Source: Pseudomonas chlororaphis subsp. aurantiaca
GTDB taxonomy: Bacteria > Pseudomonadota > Gammaproteobacteria > Pseudomonadales > Pseudomonadaceae
Direction of reading: 5' to 3'
DNA length: 64,000 bases
NCBI RefSeq assembly: GCF_013466605.1
Contig: NZ_CP059162.1
Coordinates: 3,472,001-3,536,000, forward strand
Shown here in pieces: positions 45,318-53,627 of this stretch (positions are counted from its first letter, which is position 1; every line of letters starts with the position of its first letter). The notes below the pieces were generated by a model, which did not search any database, was not told the origin of the DNA, and saw nothing but the letters and a program-made list of their open reading frames with translations. A program made the position numbers and the translations under genes.

Positions 45318-47462
45318 ATGCCTACTCTCACTCGCAGGAAGCTCATGCAGGCCGCCGCCATCGGATCGGCCTTTACCTTACTGCCAGACTCCATCCGCCA
45401 GGCCCTGGCGATCCCCGCCAACAACCGCACCGGCACCATCCGCGACGTCGAGCACGTGGTGATCCTGATGCAGGAAAACCGCTCCTTCGACCATTACTTC
45501 GGCACCTTGCCCGGGGTCCGCGGTTTCAGCGATCGCTTCACCATCCCGCTGCCCGGCAAGCGTTCGGTGTGGGAGCAGCAGGGCGTCGGGCGCGTGGTGC
45601 TGCCGTATCACCTGGACAGCTCGCGGGGCAACGCGCAGCGGGTCAACGGCACGCCGCATTCGTGGATCGACGAGCACGCGGCCTGGGGCAGCGGGCGCAT
45701 GAGCGCCTGGCCGACCTTCAAGACCAACACCTCCATGGGCTACTACCGCGAGCAGGAGCTGCCGTTCCAGTTCGCCCTGGCCAACACCTTCACCCTGTGC
45801 GATGCCTACCACTGTTCGGTGCACGCCGGGACCAACCCCAACCGCCTGTTCCACTGGACCGGCACCAACGGCCCGACCGGCGCCAACGTGGCGGCGGTGG
45901 TCAACGAATGGGACGGCCCGGGCGCGGTGGACGTCGGCTACACCTGGAAAACCTACCCCGAGCGCCTGGAAGAGCGGGGCGTGAGCTGGAAGATCTACCA
46001 GTACCTGCCGGACAACTTCGGCGATAACCCGCTGGCCGGTTTCCGCCAGTACCGCCACGCCAGCGTGGCGGCCGGCAACCCGGCGCAGCCGCCGGAAGAC
46101 TTCACCGCCTTCGTGCCTTACAGCGATGCGCTGAATGCCCGGGTGCCGCTGTACAAGGGCAATGGCAACACCTTGCCGGCCCGCAGCGGCAGCGACCTGG
46201 AGGGCATGATCGCGGGGTTTCGCAACGATGTGCAGCAGGGCAAGCTGCCCAAGGTCAGCTGGATCGTCGCGCCGGCCACCTATTCCGAGCACCCGGGGCC
46301 GTCGAGCCCGGTGCAGGGCGGCTGGTTCACCCAGGAAATCCTCAAGGCGCTGACCGACAATCCCGAGGTCTGGAGCAAGACCGTGCTGCTGGTCAACTAC
46401 GACGAGAACGACGGTTTCTTCGACCATGTGCCGTCGCCCTCGGCGCCTTCGCGGCGCCTGGACGGCAGCTTCGCCGGCAAGTCGACGGTGGATTTCGACA
46501 GCGAGGTGTTCACCCACCCGGCGCCACCGGGGACCACCCAGCAACCGCGTCCGGACGGCGGCATCTACGGCCCCGGCCCGCGAGTGCCGATGCTGGTGCT
46601 GTCGCCGTGGAGCCGTGGTGGCTGGGTCAATTCCCAGGCGTTCGACCACACCTCGGTCCTGCAATTTCTCGAGAAGCGCTTCGGCGTGCGCGAGCCGAAC
46701 ATCAGCGCCTGGCGCCGCGCGGTGTGCGGTGACCTGACCTCGGCCTTCAACTTCGTCAATCCCAACAGCGAAATCCTCCCGCCGCTGCACACCACTACCC
46801 GCCAGGCCGCGGACCTGCTGCGCCAGCGCCAGGAACAACTGGCCCAGGTGCCGCTGCCGGACGCCAGTCGCCAGCAACTGCCGCAGCAGCAGCGCGTGGC
46901 CAGGCCGTCGCGGGCCTTGCCGTATCGGTTGAATGTCGAGGCCAAGGCCAAGCGCAAGGCGCTGAGCCTGACCCTGAGCCTGCAGAACAGCGGGGAGCAG
47001 GGCGCGGTGTTCCATGTCTACGATCGCCTGCACCTGCTGGACATCCCCCGTCGCTATACGGTGGAGGCGGGCAAGCAGCTCAAGGACAGCTGGCAGACTG
47101 CGGGCCGCTACAAGCTGTGGCTGCTGGGGCCCAACGGTTTCCACCGCAGCTTCCACGGCAACCTGCTGGAGCGTCAGCCCGAGGTGTCGATGTTCAGCCG
47201 CGGCCACAACCTGCAGCTGACCCTGAGCAACCCGGGCAAGGAGCCGGTGTCGATCACCATCGAGCGTTGCCCCTACACCCATCAGGGGCCATGGCGCTTC
47301 GACGTGCCCGGGCGCAGCGAGATCCACCAGATGTTCGCCTGCCAGGCCAGCGGCGGCTGGTACGACCTGACCGTGCGCGCCGAGGGCGGCTGGCTGCGGC
47401 GCCTGGCCGGGCGCCTGGAAACCGGTGCCCACAGCATCAGCGACCCCTTGATGGGCGTGTAA
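45318..47462 (+). CDS. Phosphocholine-specific phospholipase C (Tat-exported)
   Basis: A 714-residue protein of the PlcH/PlcN family. It opens with a twin-arginine signal (LTRRKLMQAAAIGSAF), as known enzymes of this class do. The catalytic domain begins VEHVVILMQENRSFDHYFGTLPGVRGF, contains the Thr-bearing NEWDGPGAVD and YDENDGFFDHV metal-site segments, and is followed by two C-terminal beta domains. It cleaves phosphatidylcholine or sphingomyelin outside the inner membrane, supplying phosphate and choline. Haemolytic or non-haemolytic type cannot be decided here. Confidence 0.93.
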   Translation: MPTLTRRKLMQAAAIGSAFTLLPDSIRQALAIPANNRTGTIRDVEHVVILMQENRSFDHYFGTLPGVRGFSDRFTIPLPGKRSVWEQQGVGRVVLPYHLDSSRGNAQRVNGTPHSWIDEHAAWGSGRMSAWPTFKTNTSMGYYREQELPFQFALANTFTLCDAYHCSVHAGTNPNRLFHWTGTNGPTGANVAAVVNEWDGPGAVDVGYTWKTYPERLEERGVSWKIYQYLPDNFGDNPLAGFRQYRHASVAAGNPAQPPEDFTAFVPYSDALNARVPLYKGNGNTLPARSGSDLEGMIAGFRNDVQQGKLPKVSWIVAPATYSEHPGPSSPVQGGWFTQEILKALTDNPEVWSKTVLLVNYDENDGFFDHVPSPSAPSRRLDGSFAGKSTVDFDSEVFTHPAPPGTTQQPRPDGGIYGPGPRVPMLVLSPWSRGGWVNSQAFDHTSVLQFLEKRFGVREPNISAWRRAVCGDLTSAFNFVNPNSEILPPLHTTTRQAADLLRQRQEQLAQVPLPDASRQQLPQQQRVARPSRALPYRLNVEAKAKRKALSLTLSLQNSGEQGAVFHVYDRLHLLDIPRRYTVEAGKQLKDSWQTAGRYKLWLLGPNGFHRSFHGNLLERQPEVSMFSRGHNLQLTLSNPGKEPVSITIERCPYTHQGPWRFDVPGRSEIHQMFACQASGGWYDLTVRAEGGWLRRLAGRLETGAHSISDPLMGV

Positions 47463-47473
47463 CCGCGCAATCG

Positions 47474-47498
47474 TGCCCGGCCCGCAAGGGGCCGGGCA
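47474..47498 (+). terminator. Hairpin terminator after phospholipase C
   Basis: TGCCCGGCCC and GGGCCGGGCA form a perfect 10-bp stem with loop GCAAG, 12 bases after the stop. The T-run is short. Confidence 0.7.
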
Positions 47499-47544
47499 CA
47501 GCTTTCAGCCCCTCATCAGGCTTTGCGCCTGGAACGCTGCATGC

Positions 47545-47566
47545 CCCTGGGACCATGGTCCCAGGG
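47545..47566. repeat. Perfect 22-bp uninterrupted palindrome
   Basis: The sequence from 47545 to 47566 equals its own reverse complement, centred on CCATGG, with arms CCCTGGGACCA and TGGTCCCAGGG. It has no spacer, so it suits a dimeric protein site better than an RNA hairpin. It lies between the phospholipase C terminator and the Fur-like site. Confidence 0.6.
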
Positions 47567-47641
47567 CGCCCGCCGATTTTCCCGTCAGATGAAAACTAGA
47601 CGCGTATCACACGAAAGGACTTGGTTTGCCTTATGAATATT

Positions 47642-47660
47642 AATTAGAATCAGTCTCATT
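47642..47660 (+). promoter_or_regulatory. Candidate Fur box before the ECF sigma gene
   Basis: AATTAGAATCAGTCTCATT matches the Fur palindrome AATGAGAATNATTCTCATT at all but two fixed positions. It ends 29 bases before ATG 47690, the expected place for an iron-repressed promoter. Confidence 0.75.
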
Positions 47661-47689
47661 TGAATAATCCTTCGCGCAGGGCTCTTGAC

Positions 47690-48199
47690 ATGATTGAAGC
47701 AGCGACGCCACCGGAGCAAAGCCTACATGCCCTGTACCGCGACCATCGAAGCTGGCTCGAGAGTTGGTTGCGCCAGCGCATGGGCAACGCCTGGGATGCG
47801 GCGGACCTGAGCCAGGACACCTTCCTGCGCGTACTGACCAGCTCCCAGCAGCTGGTCGACCTGCGCGAGCCGCGGGCCTACCTGGTGACCGTCGGCAAGC
47901 GCCTGCTGAGCAACTTCTATACCCGGCGCAAACTCGAACAGGCCTACCTGGACGCGCTGGCCAGCCTGCCCGAAGACAGCGTGCCGTCCCCGGAACAGCG
48001 CTGGGTGCTGCTGGAAACCCTGCAAGCCCTCGACGAACTGCTCGACGGCCTGCAGCCGCTGGTGCGCCGGGCATTTCTCTGGAGCCAGCTGGAAGGGCTG
48101 GGCTACCGCGAGATCGCCGAACGCCTCGACGTCTCGGAACGCACCGTCAAGCGCTACATGGCCCAGGCCTATGAACACTGCCTGCTGGTGGAACTGTGA
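47690..48199 (+). CDS. FecI-type ECF sigma factor
   Basis: A 169-residue sigma-70 family protein. Region 2 is ALYRDHRSWLESWLRQRMGNAWDAADLSQDTFLRVL with PRAYLVTVGKRLLSNFYTRR, and region 4 is LDGLQPLVRRAFLWSQLEGLGYREIAERLDVSERTVKRYM. It directs RNA polymerase to iron-uptake promoters when released by its FecR partner. In P. syringae a sigma factor of this kind (AcsS) controls achromobactin genes; this is the likely counterpart. ATG 47690 follows a Fur box and overlaps fecR at its end. Confidence 0.9.
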   Translation: MIEAATPPEQSLHALYRDHRSWLESWLRQRMGNAWDAADLSQDTFLRVLTSSQQLVDLREPRAYLVTVGKRLLSNFYTRRKLEQAYLDALASLPEDSVPSPEQRWVLLETLQALDELLDGLQPLVRRAFLWSQLEGLGYREIAERLDVSERTVKRYMAQAYEHCLLVEL

Positions 48200-49176
48200 T
48201 GCGCTCGGCGCCGTCCAGCGAAACCCGCGAAGTGGCCCGCGCCGCGGCCCAGTGGCTGGCGCTGCTGGAATCCGGCGCGGCCAACGCCGACGATCACGCC
48301 CGCTTGCAGCACTGGCGCAACAGCAACAGCCGTCACGAAAGCGCCTGGCAGAAGGCGCAGCTGCTGCGCCAGCGTTTCTCCGCGCTGCCGTCGGCCCTGG
48401 CGATGGCCACCCTGGACCGTCCCGAGCCGTCGCGGCGCGCGGTACTCAAGCGCGCCCTCGGCGTCGCCGCGCTGGTGCCGGCCGCCTGGCTGCTGACACG
48501 CCAGTTGCCCCTGGACGTGTGGCGCGCCGACCTGCAGACCAGCACCGGTGAACACCGCACAGTGCCCCTGGCCGATGGCAGCTCCTTGCAGTTGAACACC
48601 GCCAGCGCGGTCAACATCGACCTGGGCGCGCGGCAAGTGACCCTGATGCGCGGCGAGATGGCGCTCAAGGTGGCGGGCAGCGCGCCGCTGACCATCCAGG
48701 CGCGTTACGGTCGCATCATCGTCAGCCGCAGCGAAGTCTGCGTGCGCCTCAACGAGCACGATTGCCGGGTGTCGGTGGTCAGCGGCTCGGTGCAGCTGCA
48801 ACCCTTGTTCGGGCCGCAACTGGTGTTGCGCGAAGGCCAGCGGGTCCGGCTGCGGGCGGAGGGCGCCGGCCAGATCGACGCATTCGACGCGCAGTTGCCG
48901 GGCTGGCGCGACGGCGTGCTGATGGCGCAGAACCAGCCGCTGGGAGACTTCCTGCGCGAGCTGAGCCGTTATCGTCCGGGCCTGCTGCGCTGGGATCCGC
49001 AACTGGAAGCCTTGCGCGTCACCGGCAGCTTCCGTCTCGACAATACCGACCGCGTGCTGTCGCTGCTGGCCGCCAGCCTGCCGCTGGAGGTGCATTTGCG
49101 CACCCGCTACTGGGTGACCCTGACCTCGGCAAAAGAAACCCCACCGAAAAACACCCCGCAAAAAAATATTGGCTGA
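48199..49176 (+). CDS. FecR-type anti-sigma/sigma regulator
   Basis: A 325-residue inner-membrane regulator. The N-terminal cytoplasmic DUF4880 part (EVARAAAQWLALLESG...HARLQHWRNSNSRHESAWQKA) is followed by one membrane segment near residues 85-102. The periplasmic FecR domain includes TVPLADGSSLQLNTASAVNID and a C-terminal STN-contact region. It relays receptor occupancy to the sigma factor. The start overlaps the sigma stop (TGATG). Confidence 0.9.
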   Translation: MRSAPSSETREVARAAAQWLALLESGAANADDHARLQHWRNSNSRHESAWQKAQLLRQRFSALPSALAMATLDRPEPSRRAVLKRALGVAALVPAAWLLTRQLPLDVWRADLQTSTGEHRTVPLADGSSLQLNTASAVNIDLGARQVTLMRGEMALKVAGSAPLTIQARYGRIIVSRSEVCVRLNEHDCRVSVVSGSVQLQPLFGPQLVLREGQRVRLRAEGAGQIDAFDAQLPGWRDGVLMAQNQPLGDFLRELSRYRPGLLRWDPQLEALRVTGSFRLDNTDRVLSLLAASLPLEVHLRTRYWVTLTSAKETPPKNTPQKNIG

Positions 49177-49244
49177 AGCCTGTCCCTTTTTTTCGCCTCG
49201 CCGGTCATTTCAGGTAAGTGAACAAAAAACGAGAGCTTCCTCCC

Positions 49245-51668
49245 ATGCCCGCAGTATTGCCTTTCCGTTTGCGCCCGGTTTCGCCGGGCCTGCGTCCGTT
49301 GTTGCATTTGGGCCTCATGCTGACCCTCAGTTCCAGTCCGTTATTCATCCAGGCCAGTTGGGCCGACGACGCCGCGCGGCGCAGCTACCAGGTGCCGGCC
49401 GGCCCGCTGAGCGCCGTGCTGACCCGTTTCGCCGGCCTGGCGGGGGTCAACCTGTCGGTGGACCCACAGCTGGTCAGCGGGCGCAACAGCAGCGGGCTGT
49501 CCGGCGAGTATGGGGTGGAAGAGGGCTTTGCCCGCTTGCTGCAGGGTTCCGGCCTGCAACTGCAACCGGTGGGCGAGCAGGCTTATATCCTCACCCCGGC
49601 GCCGCAAGGCAGCAGCCTGCAACTGGCGCCGACCTCGATTCTCGGCGCCAGCGGCGCGACCGACAGCGACGTCTTCGCCGGCGGCCAGGTGGCGCGCCGG
49701 GGTTCCCAGGGCCTGCTGGGCTCGAAGGACTTCATGGAAACGCCGTTCAGCATGACCACCTACACCAGCGAGGTGGTGAAGAACCAGCAGGCGCGGACCC
49801 TCGGCGACCTGATCGCCAGCGACCCTTCGGTGCGCGCCACCAACCCGGCGGGCGGCCGCTACGAGCAATTCACCATCCGTGGTTTCAGCCTGTTCAACAG
49901 CGATGTCGCCTACAACGGCCTGTACGGCGTGCTGCCGACCTACACCATCGACATGGAAATGGCCGACCGGGTGGACATCCTCAAGGGCCCGACCCAGCTG
50001 ATCAACGGCATCTCGCCGCGGGGCAGCGTCGGCGGCGGGATCAACGTGGTGCCCAAGCGCGCCACCGACAAGCCCATTACCGAACTCACCGGTAGCTACG
50101 CCTCCGACAGCCAGGTCGGCGGCGCGGTGGATATCGGCCGGCGCTTCGGTGAGGACAACAAGTTCGGCGTGCGCCTGAACGCGGTCAAGCAGTCCGGCGA
50201 CACCGAATGGGATCACCAGAGCGTCGACCGCGAGATGGCGGTGCTGGGCCTGGACTTCCGCGGCGAACGCCTGCGCCTGTCGACGGACATCGGCCACACC
50301 GAGCGCGATACCGACGCGCCCCAGGAGCGGGTGCAGATCGGTGCCAACGCCAAGGTGCCGGACGCCGACGATGTGCGGCACAACTATGCGCAGTCCTGGA
50401 GCAAGGCGCGGACCAAGGACACTTTCGGCACGGTCAACGCCGAATACGACGTCAGCGACTCGGTCATGCTGTACGGCGGCGTCGGCGCGCGCAAAAGCAA
50501 CCACGACTTCCTGCGCCATGCCGTGTCGATCAGCAACGACGCCGGCGACTTCAGCGTCCAGCCCCGCGACTTCACCCGCGACGAAAACGTGCGCACCACC
50601 ACGGCGGGCGTGCGCAGCTGGTTCCATACCGGCCCGGTAAGCCATGAGGTCAACCTGGCGGCCAGCTACTTCTACATGGATTTCGAAAACGGCGGCGCGC
50701 GCTATGCCGCGTCCCCCAGCAACCTCTACAACCCGCGGCCGACGCCGACCCCGTCGCGGCCGACGCGTTTGGACCCCAAGGTCTACACCGAGAACCGCTT
50801 CAGCGGCGTGGCGCTGTCCGACACCCTGGGCTTCTTCGATGACCGCCTGCTGCTGACCCTCGGCGCGCGCTGGCAGCGGGTCAAGGTCGATGACTGGAGC
50901 GACGGCGTCAAAGGCGACACCGCCTACGACGAGGAAAAGGTCTCGCCTTCGGGTGGCCTGCTGTTCAAGGCCACCGACCAGTTGTCGCTGTACGTCAACT
51001 ACATGGAAGGCCTGAGCCAGGGCAAGATCGCGCCGTCGACCTCGATCAACGAAGACGAAATCTTCCCGCCCTTCATCAGCCGCCAGGTCGAGGCCGGCGC
51101 CAAGTACGACGCCGGGGCGTTCGCCCTGACCGCCGCGGTATTCCGCATCAAGCAGCCGGCCTATGAGACCAACGCCACCACCCGGGTCTTCGGCCCGAAC
51201 GGCAAGCGCCAGAACGACGGCGTCGAGCTCAGCGTGTTCGGCGAGCCGCTCAAGGGCTTCCGCCTGCTGGGCGGGGTGATGTACATCGACAGCGAACTGA
51301 AGGACACCACCAGCGGCACCTTCGATGGCAACCGCGCGCCGGCCACGCCGAAATACAACGTCAACCTGGGCGCCGAGTGGGATGTGCCGAAGGTCCAGGG
51401 CCTGACCCTGACCGCACGCGGCATCTACTCCAGCTCGCAGTACCTGGACCAGGCCAACAGCAAGGAAATCGACTCCTGGGAGCGCTTCGACCTGGGCGCG
51501 CGCTACGCATTCAAGCTCGACGACAAGGACATCACCTTGCGCGCCAATGTCGAGAACGTGCTGGACAAGCGTTACTGGAGTTCGGCCGGGGCCTCGGACG
51601 ACAGCGAGCCGGGCTTGACCCTGGCGACGCCACGGACCCTGCTGCTCTCGGCAACCGTGGGCTTCTGA
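49245..51668 (+). CDS. TonB-dependent siderophore receptor with STN signalling domain
   Basis: An 807-residue outer-membrane receptor (816 if GTG 49218 is used). After a long signal ending near SWADD, an STN domain (YQVPAGPLSAVLTRFAGLAGVNLS...) contacts FecR. Next come the plug (QARTLGDLIASDPSVR, TIRGFSLFNSD, DRVDILKGPTQLINGISPRGSVGGGINVVPKRA) and the beta-barrel ending LLLSATVGF with terminal Phe. It imports a ferric siderophore, most likely ferric achromobactin given the neighbouring operon, and signals its presence. Confidence 0.92.
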   Translation: MPAVLPFRLRPVSPGLRPLLHLGLMLTLSSSPLFIQASWADDAARRSYQVPAGPLSAVLTRFAGLAGVNLSVDPQLVSGRNSSGLSGEYGVEEGFARLLQGSGLQLQPVGEQAYILTPAPQGSSLQLAPTSILGASGATDSDVFAGGQVARRGSQGLLGSKDFMETPFSMTTYTSEVVKNQQARTLGDLIASDPSVRATNPAGGRYEQFTIRGFSLFNSDVAYNGLYGVLPTYTIDMEMADRVDILKGPTQLINGISPRGSVGGGINVVPKRATDKPITELTGSYASDSQVGGAVDIGRRFGEDNKFGVRLNAVKQSGDTEWDHQSVDREMAVLGLDFRGERLRLSTDIGHTERDTDAPQERVQIGANAKVPDADDVRHNYAQSWSKARTKDTFGTVNAEYDVSDSVMLYGGVGARKSNHDFLRHAVSISNDAGDFSVQPRDFTRDENVRTTTAGVRSWFHTGPVSHEVNLAASYFYMDFENGGARYAASPSNLYNPRPTPTPSRPTRLDPKVYTENRFSGVALSDTLGFFDDRLLLTLGARWQRVKVDDWSDGVKGDTAYDEEKVSPSGGLLFKATDQLSLYVNYMEGLSQGKIAPSTSINEDEIFPPFISRQVEAGAKYDAGAFALTAAVFRIKQPAYETNATTRVFGPNGKRQNDGVELSVFGEPLKGFRLLGGVMYIDSELKDTTSGTFDGNRAPATPKYNVNLGAEWDVPKVQGLTLTARGIYSSSQYLDQANSKEIDSWERFDLGARYAFKLDDKDITLRANVENVLDKRYWSSAGASDDSEPGLTLATPRTLLLSATVGF

Positions 51669-51834
51669 AAAGCGATGCGGACAAGCGCCACAGGGAAGGG
51701 CGCACCGCCGTATTGATCGGCCATGACCGGTTCCCGGTCGAGGAAGGATGTATGCCCGTTATTACAGGATGAACTTGCCGCCTCTTGAATGAGGTATTGG
51801 CCATTTAATGGCAACTAACGAAGTTGTCGGAAAG

Positions 51835-51867
51835 ATGGCAATAACATGGCTAACTCATGGCATCGTT
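51835..51867 (+). repeat. Three 11-bp-phased ATGGC direct repeats
   Basis: ATGGCAATAAC, ATGGCTAACTC and ATGGCATCGTT follow one another without gaps. Only the first five bases are fully conserved. One-turn phasing suggests binding of a regulator on one face of the helix. Confidence 0.4.
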
Positions 51868-51983
51868 AATGACGTTTCCCAGGTTTATCAACTTGGTTGC
51901 TGGCGTGTGCGCGATATTTAACTTATGCCTGGAAGTGCTATGTAAATTTCAAAATAAGTTCGAATAAGCAGTTGCACCTTTTT

Positions 51984-52002
51984 ATTAATGATAATAATTT
52001 GC
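51984..52002 (+). promoter_or_regulatory. Candidate Fur box before acsF
   Basis: ATTAATGATAATAATTTGC agrees with the 19-bp Fur consensus GATAATGATAATCATTATC at 14 positions. It ends 26 bases before ATG 52029. Confidence 0.65.
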
Positions 52003-52028
52003 ATGTCGAATTTAACGAGGGTGAACAG

Positions 52029-53405
52029 ATGTTGAATGATGGCATATTGCGCACTAGTCCTCTGCAAAAAACCAATGCCGACTATCTGGCCCGGCAAGGC
52101 AAGTTTGAATCCAATGTGCGCAGTTATCCGCGCAAGTTGCCGCTGGCCATCGCCAAGGCGCATGGGGTCTGGGTCACCGACGTCGAGGGCAAGACCTATC
52201 TGGACTGCCTGGCCGGCGCCGGCACCCTGGCCCTGGGGCACAACCACCCGGCGATCATGGCCAGCCTCGACAGCTTCCTGGCCTCGGGCATGCCCATGCA
52301 CACCCTGGACCTGACCACCGTGGTCAAGGACGCCTTCAGTGAAACCCTGCTCAGCCTGCTGCCGGGCCAGGGGCGCGACTACTGCCTGCAATTCTGTGGG
52401 CCGTCCGGGGCGGACGCGGTGGAAGCGGCGCTGAAACTGGCCAAGACCCACACCGGGCGGCACAACGTCATCAGTTTCTCCGGGGCCTACCACGGCATGA
52501 CCCACGGTGCCCTGGCGCTGACCGGCAATACCGCGCCGAAGAACGCCATCGCCGGCCTGATGCCGGGGGTGCAGTTCATGCCGTACCCCCACGAATACCG
52601 TTGTCCGCTGGGCATCGGCGGCGAAGCCGGGGTCGAGGCGCTGACCCATTACTTCACCCAGTTCATCGAGGACGTGGAAAGCGGCGTGTCCTTGCCGGCG
52701 GCGGTGATTCTCGAAGCCGTGCAGGGCGAGGGCGGGGTCAACTGCGCGCCGGCCAGCTGGCTGCGGGCGATCCGCGAAGTGACCCGCAAGCACGGCATCG
52801 TGCTGATCCTCGACGAAGTGCAGGCCGGTTTTGCCCGCACCGGCAAGATGTTCGCCTTCGAGCACGCCGGCATCGAGCCGGACATGATCGTCATGTCCAA
52901 GGCGGTGGGCGGTGGCCTGCCGATGGCGGTGCTGGGCATCAAGCGCGAGTTCGATGCCTGGGAGCCGGGCAACCACGCCGGCACCTTCCGCGGCAACCAG
53001 ATGGCCATGGCCGCGGGCCTGGCGACCCTGCAGGTGCTGCGCGAGCAGAACATCGCGGCCCTGGCCGAGCGCCGCGGGCAGTGGCTCAAGGAGCAACTGA
53101 CGGCCTTGCAGCAAACCTATCCGGCCCTGGGCCAGGTGCGCGGGCGCGGCCTGATGCTGGGCATCGAGATCGTCGACGAGCGCCAGCCGGCAGACCGCCA
53201 CGGGCATTTCCCGTCGGACCCGACCCTGGCCGTGGCCATCCAGCAGCACTGCTTCAAACAGGGCCTGCTGCTGGAGCGCGGCGGACGACGGGGCAACGTG
53301 ATTCGCCTGTTGCCGCCGCTGGTCATCGACGACGAACAGTGCCAGCAGGTTATCCAGCGTTTTACCCGCGCGGTGGCGGACGCTTTATTGCAGACCCGCT
53401 CTTGA
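52029..53405 (+). CDS. acsF: Diaminobutyrate-2-oxoglutarate aminotransferase of achromobactin synthesis
   Basis: A 458-residue class III aminotransferase. The cofactor Lys291 is in VMSKAVGGG, the pyridine Asp262 is in [12 protein letters not shown], and the phosphate site is [17 protein letters not shown]. It converts aspartate semialdehyde to 2,4-diaminobutyrate, a building block of achromobactin. GAGGGTGA lies seven bases before ATG 52029; the open frame begins earlier but lacks a better start. It heads the biosynthetic genes in the same order known from Dickeya and P. syringae. Confidence 0.92.
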   Translation: MLNDGILRTSPLQKTNADYLARQGKFESNVRSYPRKLPLAIAKAHGVWVTDVEGKTYLDCLAGAGTLALGHNHPAIMASLDSFLASGMPMHTLDLTTVVKDAFSETLLSLLPGQGRDYCLQFCGPSGADAVEAALKLAKTHTGRHNVISFSGAYHGMTHGALALTGNTAPKNAIAGLMPGVQFMPYPHEYRCPLGIGGEAGVEALTHYFTQFIEDVESGVSLPAAVILEAVQGEGGVNCAPASWLRAIREVTRKHGIVLILDEVQAGFARTGKMFAFEHAGIEPDMIVMSKAVGGGLPMAVLGIKREFDAWEPGNHAGTFRGNQMAMAAGLATLQVLREQNIAALAERRGQWLKEQLTALQQTYPALGQVRGRGLMLGIEIVDERQPADRHGHFPSDPTLAVAIQQHCFKQGLLLERGGRRGNVIRLLPPLVIDDEQCQQVIQRFTRAVADALLQTRS

Positions 53406-53627
53406 AGTGCGGTTCCGGGGATTAACCGGATTCGATAAAAGTGTGTCGTTTTTCACACTTTAAGTTCCTGATAGAAAAACTGTCAGATGAAAAATTTTTA
53501 TTTGAAAGTGCAAGCGGACGATTTCGTCCGACGGGTATCTGTCGGCTTTCAATGTGGCCGAAGAGCAACTAACTATTTGCCGCGACATTACGCAGCCAGT
53601 GACCGCACGGGCTACTGTGGAGCACCT
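53406..53627 (+). other. 222-base acsF-acsD gap with two stem-loops
   Basis: AAAGTGTG (53438-53445) pairs with CACACTTT (53454-53461), and CGGACGA (53515-53521) pairs with TCGTCCG (53524-53530). The open frame of acsD runs through part of the gap but its likely start is at 53628. The gap is unusual in an operon whose other genes overlap, and may hold a second promoter or a processing site. Confidence 0.5.

Larger units (their letters stand above)
51669..52028 (+). promoter_or_regulatory. 360-base promoter region of the acs operon
   Basis: AT-richer than its neighbours. It contains three ATGGC units exactly 11 bases apart (51835, 51846, 51857) with a further ATGGC at 51808, and a Fur-like site next to the acsF start. 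A 6-bp GACCGG/CCGGTC hairpin at 51725-51739 may end the receptor transcript weakly. No small gene is evident. Confidence 0.5.

Noticed and set aside
47545..47566. Palindrome as a second terminator
   Set aside because: It has no loop bases and no T-run, and a complete hairpin already follows the phospholipase gene.
51897..52028. N-terminal extension of acsF
   Set aside because: The upstream stretch is AT-rich promoter sequence containing a Fur-like site; ATG 52029 has a strong ribosome site.
53487..53627. N-terminal extension of acsD
   Set aside because: It crosses a stem-loop and has no family similarity; ATG 53628 has GGAG at proper spacing.
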